NCBI GenBank assembly: GCA_016169945.1
Contig: JADLSH010000388.1
Span: 3,794,501-3,858,500 of the forward strand
From: Trachythela sp. YZ-2020
Lineage: Eukaryota; Cnidaria; Anthozoa; Malacalcyonacea; Clavulariidae
DNA length: 64,000 nucleotides
Direction of reading: 5' to 3'
Shown one piece after another: positions 12,306 to 22,400 of this stretch (position 1 is the stretch's first letter; every line of letters starts with the position of its first letter). The position numbers were made by a program, and so were the translations under genes. Under the pieces are notes generated by a model. The model saw only the letters and a program-made list of their open reading frames with translations, had not been told where the DNA came from and did no database searches.

Positions 12306-13339
12306 TAAAGGTTTAGATGATTAATAATTAATGAGGTTTGTGATCCATGCTGGTGTAGCAATAGATCACGAGAGCAAGCCAATAAGCGAATTCGTAGTGT
12401 TGACTGCACATCAAAATAACGGCCACGTTTTTAGTTGGGACAAAATTTGAAATTTTAACAAATTTTATCATCAGTTGGCTTGTCATATACTGATATGTCC
12501 ACTTACTTATGCGTGTTCACAAACCCGTACAGGCATATTTTATCCGGTGCCAGGCGCAGAGGTGGAAAAGGTATCGGATCCTGGGAATCTCGTTCCCAGA
12601 AATATTTTTGGATCTGAACTTTTGCGGAAAATTTTTCATTGAAATTTCTAAAGTTAATAATTAACTGATGAGCAATAACAAAACTAGAGTATGCTCTAGT
12701 CCAGACTAGTAATTGTAATGCATTTTGTATTCACTATATCAAATTGGACACCACTGAATATCAAGAAACAATACTCCAATCAGTCCAATGTCAAAATCAA
12801 TCAAAGATCATTGAACCTCATTAATTATTAATTTTGAGTCTGAAACCCAGGTTCCCAGAAAGAAAGAAAACTTTTTCCCCCTCTGGCCAGGCGAATCAAA
12901 GAAAATCAAGAATTCACTGAGGGGAATTCTTTCGTGTATAGGACTTTCTTTAACGATACTTTGCATTGCATCCATAGCGTTCTCCCAATGCCCCCGGTCA
13001 CCGCGCCACTGCATCATGTCTTGTCTTGGGTTCATGTTTAATTATACACAAGTATTTTATCCCGGCGCGAGAAACGGTGGCACTTTCTTCTAAAATTATT
13101 TCAAAGCCCTGAGTGTTGGTCAGCCATGCATTTGATAACCCAGAGTAATATTTACAAATAATATTTTATTCTTCTATTAGAAAAGGGCACTTTTCCCATC
13201 GTTTTAGCTGGAGAAAAGGACACTTTGAAGAAAACTTGTGCCCCCCCCCCCTGTTCCTACGCCACTGTGAGGGGCTACAATTTTTCAAAGCAACAACTGA
13301 CATAATGACAAACTTATCTTTGTCGCCTTCGCCTAATTG
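12306..13339. other. Spacer between the two NLR copies, no gene recognised
   Basis: Contains two short minus-strand open frames (12808-13035 and 13166-13372) that share no homology with the neighbouring genes and contain TE-like phrases (poly-C run at 13243, CGCCACTG motifs typical of MITE ends). Treated as non-coding. Confidence 0.6.
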
Positions 13340-13727
13340 CTTCTTGCCGTGCCTAAGTCGTACAAATTTCACGATTTCACATCATGTTTCTCTTATTATA
13401 TTTTTGAAGTAAAGGCTCTTATCATGAAATGACTTATTCGTATATTCAGTCTAAAATCTCGCTCTTTCTATTCCTATAACAATCCGCCATCTCACACTTT
13501 TCATCTCGCACTGCTTTCCTTTACCATGGTATAAATAGCCGAGCGGAATCCGGGCTGTCAGTTGATAACATGCTTGTGTTTCAAAATGGAGGCAAAATAG
13601 AACTTTTTGTGAGTTGAGGGGAATTTTGTTATACTGGAAACTGGTCTGCTGACGTAGTACTGATAATTAATCTATTCAGTTTGGAAAAAGATGCGATTCT
13701 TTAATTTATGATATAAAGTATTCGAAT

Positions 13728-16700
13728 TTAACATTCGTATTTACAATGTTTAAAATTATTAATCATATCTGTAAGAACGATTTTCAAACCTCTAGCTTTA
13801 CAAGTTTCAGTTTTCGGAATCTCAAGAATCACGTCGTTCACGCAATCGACAGAAAAATCATCTAGTATCAATTGAGTAAGCTTACAGTTTCCATCTTGCA
13901 GGGTCTCGCTTAGAAGTGGTACACATTCATCTGTCAAACTGCACGAAGTAAGAGCTAATGCAGTAAGCTTACACTGCTCTTTTCTCAAACCATAAGTACA
14001 CAACACGTGTACACATTCATCACCTATTTCCTTTCCTGCCAAAGTCAGATGACGCAGTTCACAATGTTCATCACAAAGAAATTCGCACAAATAACGCATG
14101 CCTTCCCCTGTTAATGAACAGTTATCAAGGATCAACGTATTAAGCGTACAATTTCCTTGTATTAGGGCACGGCATAACATAGCCACACCTTCGTCACCAA
14201 TGTCAGATAGACGGAGAATCCGAAGATGACTTGCATGTCCGCTTTTAATAAATGTACATATGTTTGTTATACAATTATCATTCATGCCAATACTAAGCTG
14301 AAGGCGACTAAGCTTAGCATGTTCGTGGTTCAATGTACATTTTGATTTCATCAATGCACTGGTTAGTTGTTCCTTTGCCAAGTCACTACCAGTACTTTTG
14401 ACCATCAATACCAGCTCTTCTAAACATCTATGCTGTAGCAGTTTACCGATTTCAAGAAAACAATTATCTTCACCAATTACGTTAATTAAATATAAATATT
14501 TTAAATTGTTCAAATGTTTGCCAACAAAAGTTGCTGCAGCCAAGTCACTTGTCGAAAGACCATCAGTGAGAAAGAGCGAGTGCGAAATTTTCGTAACATT
14601 TAAATCTGCTTTTTCGCAAGCGTTCTTAATGATGTTTTCATCATCCACTTCTCTTAAACACCTCATTACATTCAAGTTGTAAGCGCTAAGGTTAAGCATT
14701 TCGCCACGATCTAACGTGAAACTTTTTACAAACGCCAAAATACAATCATGGTAATCACAGCCAGACATCTTAATTTTCTCGCCTAAAAATCCAGCAATAA
14801 ACTGAAGTACTAAATCCCACTTTATATTTTTACCATCAGTCGAAATGAACTCGTCTATCTGGTCCGGTGTTAGCGTTTCAGCCACGTGCCTTGCAGCAAG
14901 AAATTCTTGTATGGTTAAGTGAATGAAACAATACTGTGTTTGAACTGGAAATAAAGGATTAGATAAACTGTTCACTAAACCAGACCTTTTCATTTGTTCA
15001 TCGAAACGTTCTTTGTTGAAAATCAATTGCCCGTTTTCGATACCTTCGAATGCCAATTTCTGAAGTTTTTCGAGCATTTGTTCTGAAGAGGTTTCGTCTA
15101 AATTTCTGTTGTGATGCTCCGCAAAGTGATCTATGGCCGTCTTGTAAAGTTCAGTCAGTGTTGTTGGAAGAGTACCAGTGTCATTTCTAGGATCACTAAG
15201 ACATCCAGACAAGGTGACACAAACAATAAAACAATTTACAGGAATGTAACATAAATTCAACAAGTCTGACGAGGATTTCATGTGGTTCCATATCTTTAGT
15301 TTCAGGTCACTTCTGTCAATATTGTCACAAAATCTGCTGACATATTCTTCAATTTTATCGGAAGTGAAACCAATTATCTCAACGCTTCGATCAAAATTGA
15401 GCCTTGAGTAAAAATGATCTGCAGTTGGTCTGCTCGTCACTAGAACTGTTGCTCCTCGCAACATGTTGCCGTGAGCCAGTTTAATGAATAATGTCATTGT
15501 GACTGTTCTAAGCAGTTTTTCAGGTCGCCATTGAATTCATCCAAACCATCAAAAATAAATATTGCTTTCTGGGGTTCCTTTAAAACTTCTTCAAAAATAC
15601 TTTCAAATATCTCTTCGTTAAGCCCGGTACCGTAGCGTAGAAATGTCTTAAGTGATAAATTATTTAACTCATCAAAATTGAACCATCTAAATTTAAAGAA
15701 GAAGGCAATCTTACCACAATAAAATTCATCAATTCCATTTGCCCAATCACGGGTAATTTTGTCCGTCAAGACTGTTTTGCCTATTCCAGGCCGTCCAACC
15801 GCCAGAATGGTGCGAGGAAATTTGCCTTCCGTATCTTTATTGGGATAAAATAGATCTTTAATCTCTTCCAGACGTATGGAGTATTCAGGAACCTGCATGT
15901 AAACATCAAATATCTCGTGCCTTTTCATTTTCTTTGAAAACTTGTGCTTAGCTCGTCCAGTGTGAATAACAACGTCAATATGCAAATCTTCTAACTCCGT
16001 GCTAGGTGCATAACATATGTCAGGTGAACGAGGAGGCCTCAAAATTTGTTGCTTGTAAAAGTCTATACAGTCCTGAACACTACTGTCCGCAATGATATTA
16101 TCTGGAGTTCTATTATCTGCAGTGCTACTGTCCGCAGTGATATTATCTGGACTAATACTGTCCGCAATGTTATTATCTGGACTACTACTGCCCGCAATGT
16201 TATCTGCAGTGCTAGAGAGTAGCAGAGCGTTGTTATCCATGCCTTTTAGTTGAAATTCGTCTCGCACATATCGCTTACGAAGAAAATAGACAGTAATAAA
16301 CTCACTGTCACAGCTCCAGCTATTTTCAGAACGACAGTTGATGACTGGAAACCGTCGCCAAATGAGATAAATCACTTCGCCAAGTGTTATTAAGGCAAAA
16401 GCAGTGTTTAATACAGAGATAATCACACTCCATAACTGCTTTTCTGATGCAGTTGAATTCTCGCATGCTATTGAGGTACTATTAAGCTTACCAATACTCG
16501 TATTCTTTCCAGTCTGAAAAATTACATCTGACGTTGGTAGATTGCAACTGAATTCGAAATCAAATCCACGGGGATAAAATACTATATGTTGCACAACAGT
16601 AAACAGAATTCCAAATAGCGAACGGACAACAAGGTGGATGAAATAGAAATAAAAGACATAAAATCCATGACCATGGCTCGTTTCTTCGGCATCGGTTCTT

Positions 16701-17077
16701 GACTCATCATTTCCGTTCGAGGTTCTGTCATTCGAGGTCAGTTCATCGACTTTTTCGACACGAGTGCGTACTCCAAGTGAATATATGAGACTGGCAAGAA
16801 CCGTTAAGCCAATACTCAGTAAAACAAAGCCGTACAAAGGTAGAGGAGAGTTGTAAGTCTGCTCATATCTTGCATAACACTTATTCTCAACACTAGCCTT
16901 GTAAGCTGCTGTACTCTGTTTGTCAACAGTACAACCGAATTTCGCGAACTCGGCCTTTCTCAATTCTGATGTAACACCAATAAATATCAGTCCACAAAGG
17001 AAATGAACTATCAGACATATGTACGCCACCAAACCGAATCTCTTGGGAGCGAAGTATTCTTTTACTTCATCTATCAT
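13728..17077 (-). CDS. Four-TM channel-like / NACHT / LRR protein (NLR-2), one frameshift
   Basis: Two overlapping frames, 17077-15494 (527 aa) and 15497-13728 (589 aa), form one gene without introns. Residues 1-240 carry four hydrophobic spans (about 14-36, 83-103, 139-165 and 215-240) and two extracellular loops with two cysteines each (49/67 and 178/205). The loops and TM3/TM4 resemble connexin-type channels. A Ser/Thr/Asp-rich linker (about 285-335) precedes a pre-NACHT segment; Walker A is GRPGIGKT at 428-435 and Walker B FIFDGLDE at about 507-514. The second frame continues the NACHT (VLVTSRPTADHF, then TIQEFLAARH) and ends in RI-type LRRs. The frames meet as TGA overlapping ATG. NLR-1 carries about 37 bp more at this point, so NLR-2 appears to have a frame-shifting deletion. 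It could be a recent pseudogene, a null allele, or a sequence error. Role by family: intracellular sensing in innate immunity; the channel role is inference. Confidence 0.85.
16076..16217 (-). repeat. 15-bp minisatellite linker of NLR-2 (short form)
   Basis: Imperfect 15-bp units encode variants of DSSTA, DNITA and SSPDN between TM4 and the pre-NACHT segment. This is the likely pre-expansion state of the NLR-1 array at 11171-11401. Confidence 0.8.
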
Positions 17078-17080
17078 GGG

Positions 17081-18387
17081 AAAACTTGTAGTTTATCATG
17101 TCGCGACAAATCTGCTTTGCTTGTGATTTATTGATTTAGCAAGAGGAATGTTTGTAATAATAGTAGGATCAAGTTACTACATATTTTAGGAATTATTTGT
17201 ACGCGTCAAAATAATCAAATTCAGAATGTGCCAGAATTCATCTTTCGGGGAATATTGGCGAGAGAGCCTCGCTTTTGTGATTGAACGTTGGGTTTAATAC
17301 GTACCTTATACTCAAAAATACTGTTTACGGGCCGTTTAGGAATGATGCGGACAACTCATATATTGCATAATAATAGATCTTGAGTATGATAGAAATATGA
17401 TACTAACGTGATACTAGAATAAGCTTTTAAAAACATACTATAAAATATATATATACTGAAGTGTTTACGAATTCTAAGCTGTTCCACCCTTGGGTGATTT
17501 TATAACTTATTGCTACAGTATTTAGCAATATAAAATATCTGCGATGTTTGGTAGAAACAAACTGCAAACAATCTTCCACAATCTAACTGTGCCATTACAT
17601 GTAATCATACTCGACGATTTCTCTATGACGTAGGCTAAACTTGACCCCGGTTGCAGAGGTTAGAACATTGATAATCACTACTAGCACTAGCAGAGCCATA
17701 GCTAACCCCTAAGGGGGAGTGGGGGAGATGAAAAATTTACCGAATAGTTCACTAAATTTTCGAATGGTTCTCCAAATGTCCGAATGTTTGTTATATGGAT
17801 GTTGAAAATCATTATTTTACTGTTGATAACTGACCCTTAGTTAACATAGCTTAATTACATATAGAAAAGCTCAGTTTCACGATCATATCAATTATTTGAA
17901 ATGCATGAACTCTTCACAATCCAACCTCCCCCCCCCTAATCCACCCTTAGTTACAGCCCCGACAACTAGCGGTGATAGACAGATGTTTTATACGTACGGA
18001 GTCCTGGAAGGGGTACTGCACCGCCAATATTTAACTGCGCAATAACTATATATTTTGCGCGATGATCTATTGGATTTATATAACTATGGCAAAATAGTTT
18101 TGTTTGTTTGACAGTAATATCTAGTATAAAGGACGTTGTTTAGGTAAGTTTCCTCCTGACCACTGTGAAGGTATATAGCCTCCTCAGGTTAGGCCTCGGA
18201 ATTTGGCCTCAGAATGAGCCTCACATTGCATATTGTGCCTCAATTCAACCATTCAAAGGTAGATTTTATCAATTAGTTATGAAACATTATTTTTAATTAT
18301 TTTTGCGGTTACCAAGCAATGATAAAATATATCATGAATGATTGAATACAGTTGAGTGTGAGGCCCAATGTTAGAACACTTAACAGT
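17081..18387. other. Intergenic between NLR-2 and iGluR-A, no gene recognised
   Basis: AT-rich, without a supported open frame or splice structure, apart from the weak element at 17690-17960. It should contain the NLR-2 promoter, which lies to the right of 17077, but no motif stands out. Confidence 0.6.
17690..17960. mobile_element. Possible decayed inverted-repeat element
   Basis: GCCATAGCTAACCCCTAAGG at the left resembles the reverse complement of CCACCCTTAGTTACAGCC at the right, with G-rich and C-rich runs just inside. No clear target duplication was found, so this is a weak call. Confidence 0.35.
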
Positions 18388-18599
18388 TATTCTCTTTTAT
18401 TATATACACAAGCTCTGGATATGAACAGCCTCTTCTTGAATTTCCTCTTCATTTAATTGTCCAAATCTGACAGCCATTTTTCTACTTTTCTCTACCAGCA
18501 GGATATGAGCTAATATCCTGCTAGTAGAGAACCAATCAGATTGCAGAATACCTCATATCCAGAGCTTGTGTATATAATAAATAGAGATATGCAGAATAA
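18388..18599. mobile_element. Foldback MITE with about 40-bp terminal inverted repeats
   Basis: TATACACAAGCTCTGGATAT near the left end is inverted near the right end as ATATCCAGAGCTTGTGTATA. A second, inner hairpin (CCAGCAGGATAT / ATATCCTGCTAG) is nested within. No coding capacity; a typical non-autonomous foldback transposon. Confidence 0.8.
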
Positions 18600-19149
18600 A
18601 CAAAGTAAGTTTATAGTTTAGCGGATCTCAACACGGTGAGATTCGCTCATATATCTGAAATCCTTTCCGATACTTGAAAAAATCCAAAAGTCCTTCAAAA
18701 GATGTAAGGTTATTTGCAATCGATATCCCCAAATGTCGCATGCTATTTGAGCGAAGAAATGAAGTACTTCGTTCAGCTTTGATGCTTGCATAGCAAGTGG
18801 ATGGACAAGTCTGCTGACAAGCCTGAAATCAATGTTCATTTTCGCGTGTGTTGTTTTTAAAGGTTTCTAAGTTGCATCTTTTCTCCCTATCGAGTGTTTT
18901 GAAATTCTTGAGTGTTGCTCCTCCTGGGGTTCGATGATTCGTTGTACTTGTAATGTCCCATAAAGTCAACACCTAGAAAATATACATTAACTAACAGCAA
19001 CATTTTCAAACGAATTCCTATATTACCTTTAGTAGCTTAAATTAGTTCATCACAATTAGCATATGTATGCAGTACCAACATTAATAACACAACCTTGTTT
19101 AGCATGCGTTAATTAAGCTATGACAATCGTTACCATTAAAACCGTCACC

Positions 19150-19480
19150 GGTATTATCATCATCATCATTATCGTCATCATAGTCATCATCGTCATCGTC
19201 ATCATCGTCATCATCATCATCGTCATCATCATCATCATCATAACTAACCCTACCATCACTATCATTTCCACTGACATCACCATCACTATCATTTAGTCAT
19301 CATCATAAATATCCTCACCATCATAGTCATCATCACCATTTGACTATTACCATTATTATAGACACTCCATCACCAGCATCATCATACCCACCATCACCGC
19401 AACCACCATCATTGCCATGATAAACACCAACTTCATCGTCACCTCACCATCATCACACAACCACCACCATCATCGGCGTG
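19150..19480 (+). repeat. ATC/CAT trinucleotide microsatellite 3' of iGluR-A
   Basis: Long interrupted run of ATC, CAT and CACCAT triplets immediately after the iGluR-A stop codon. Unit B has the same tract at 29105-29660, so it predates the duplication. Confidence 0.9.
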
Positions 19481-19490
19481 ATCACTATTA

Positions 19491-22400
19491 TCAAAATCCC
19501 ATTACCTTTCCCAAAGCACCAAAGGCGTGATCCACACTCTTCTTCTTTCTTGTCTCACTTGTTTGCACCATCTCCTTCCTAACAAGAACAGACCATACAA
19601 CACACTCCAGAAGCAGAAATATCCCACTGGCAATGCACCCGAAACTCACTATCAGAAACGCTCCACCGATCTCATTTAGTCCCATCTTTTCTGTACCCGG
19701 TTGTTGGACATTTTCACAACCGGTCGCCAGCCACTTTGCTTGTAAATTCGAGATATATCCCTCTCGAACCAAACTGGTGATTGCAAGCGATAGCCGAGTG
19801 TTCCATGTCGAGTTTTTCCTCAAAGCAATGCCGTAGCCAGAGAAAAAGAAAGGATCACCGGTTATTTTTAAACCGCAGTCACTCTGTTTTGACACCAGAT
19901 GCGCAAGTTGTGGCGTATCTGCTATGAATGCTGTCCACTTTCTATAATAGTTTTGATAAAGGTAATAAAAAACGGTCTGGACTTTAAACGGGCAATTTTA
20001 AACTCAGCTATTCAATATAAATATGGTCAGATTCCTCCTGTAGTAACGTTATGGACCATGGGATGGATCACTACCTTTATATATTGTGAGAACAGTTATC
20101 AGTCATACCAGGGAAATCCCGGAAAATATAGTTAAGAGCTTAAAAAGATCAACTTCTTGCCTGGAAAATACTTTCTGGGCTCCGGCTTCATAACTTGAAA
20201 CAACATTTCCCTTAATTCGTTTGTAAATTCTTTGAAACGATGGGTCGGTGCTGTCTCGAAAAAAGTCCAGGTTGGCAGAATTTGCGAGCGTCCCAAACGC
20301 GATTTCGCCATTTTGAAACTAAATAGTGAAACAAAAATAATTCTTGTTGAACCCTTGGAAAACTGGTAAACATAACCTCAAGCCAGGTTTCTCGATAGTG
20401 GGTTAACAAGGGAATATTAAGGTTCGTGCATAAATAATGCCCCTAGGTCTTTTCCAAAACCCGAAAAAGAAAATTCCTCATCCAAATTCAACTGTGCAAA
20501 ATTTGATCAATATGCTTTTGGATTATATGGCCATTGGCTCCACAAACTTTCGTACTAAACTGTTCCTAACGTTTTGAATTATTCTGCTGCCAAACAAACA
20601 CACAAACGCATAAAAAACGAATATGCAAAAACAAACACACAAAGGGCGTTCTCCATTAACTCGATCAGATCGGTCAGGAATAGGTCCATTTTGGCCAGAT
20701 TTCCGAAAACTTGGTGCAGATCTCGAAGTAAAAAGTAACCAATACATAAGCATGAGCAGAACAGCACTTTAAAATACCTTCGTGTCATGTATTCCACTGA
20801 TGCTAATTCCGTCTTTCGTTGTCACCTTCATGGCGGCCAAGTTTGCCGTGAAAGAACTGCACGCTATGATAGTACAAAACGCAAACAATGCAGCCACAGT
20901 CCTACCCCCCAGAGTATTTGGCCCAACCTCCTCTGAAGCTTTCTGGAACACCAGCGACCACGTGTAGTTGATAATCTGGGCACAGCTGATGGAGTTGTCT
21001 CGCTTATCTGGGAAATTAAGGAATCTTCTTCGCTTGCGAAGACGCTCGGCTAACCACAGTATGCCTATAACAATCTGCAGAAAAATAGCAGTCAGTTGAA
21101 TGAATACTTTAGACAATTATGGCTAAGGTTTTCATATTGACATCCTCAATTTTAAATGCTACGAATTCTACCTTTATATCATTCCTAATCCTTGCAATCC
21201 TAACTTTTTATCCTTAACCCAATCTTAGCCTTAACATTTATTTAACATCTTGTGATGTCTTTTCGGGATATCAACACGAGTCGCCGGTTATATCATACCC
21301 AATTCACAAGTTCAATTGGATAACTCACATGTCTAGTTACTCTGGTTTTAGTTTATGAAAGTGTAGGATAGAACAGCAATAACTCACATGCCTAGTTACT
21401 ATCGTCAGGGCCTTTTTTAAGAAATCGCTAGTGGTGGAGCCATCAACGAAAAGGGACCTAACAAGAAGGTGGGATATTAATTACAGGTGTGGGAAGCTGG
21501 AGGGGGGTCTGGGAGTCCTCACCCAGAAAATTGTTGTATTCTTGAGTCTCTGTGGCTTGATTTCCTGCAATTTTGTTGTGAGAATATAATAACTTTCTTC
21601 TGAACTAAGCTAGTTCCTTTTCCTAGTGGATAAAAGGGACTTCGCTGGGGGCGGGGCAAAATAGTTTACTGGGGGGGGGGGCTTTTGGCCCCGCCAGTAT
21701 ATTAGTAAAAAGGCCCTGACTATTGTTCTAGTTGGCGCCGGGAATTAGAACGCTTAAACTGATTAAGTTTACTTAATATGACACAACTCAATATTGTTCA
21801 AATAGCGCTAAATATTGTAACTAGGATTTAAGATGCGAATTTTGCAAAAAAGGAACAAGTGGTCTCAACCAGTTTTGTCCAAGATTGCCACTGAATGTTC
21901 TGGACAATACTCTACCTGAATAGCAATAAATAATGCAAGCCAAAGAGGTCCGCTAAATGTATCCAAAAAGACAAAATCCCACACGTCATGCAACACCGGT
22001 TGCGTAGAAACTAATATTCCATTCGCGATGTCCACATACGGATATGTGAAGTCCACAACTTTGGATCGCTTGGCAGTAATCGTAAGTGTCGACGCCGCGA
22101 TGTCCGCTTCGTTTCGGACAAGCTCGCCTATCATGCCATTCCATTGTTGGGTCTTTGGGTCGTTGCTTCCCCACATCCCATCCTTCACAAGGTGAATTTT
22201 ACTGTCGAATCCGACATCACTCTCGAGCCTTTCCAATAGGTCTATGATAAGCCCGGTGCAGCATTTGTACTCGGATGTTGTCGGAAGGGACTCGTAATTA
22301 GTCTGTAAATTATTGGATGTGTTCGTAGAAACATCGGAAAGAGTCGGAGTAGTTTCGACACCAGTCGTAAGGTTTTCGCTGATTTTCGTATATTGTCGGC

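Larger units (their letters stand above)
13340..17080 (-). repeat. Tandem duplication unit 2 (distal NLR copy plus 3' flank)
   Basis: Partner of the unit at 8230-12305. The four-TM region is nearly identical over several hundred bases, while the N-terminal extracellular loop and the LRRs have diverged more. This suggests gene conversion over, or constraint on, the middle of the membrane module. Confidence 0.75.

Noticed and set aside
18618..18839. 73-codon minus-strand frame, possible last exon of iGluR-A
   Set aside because: The homologous flank in unit B (about 28650-28760) does not keep the frame, and no phase-matched donor could be confirmed.
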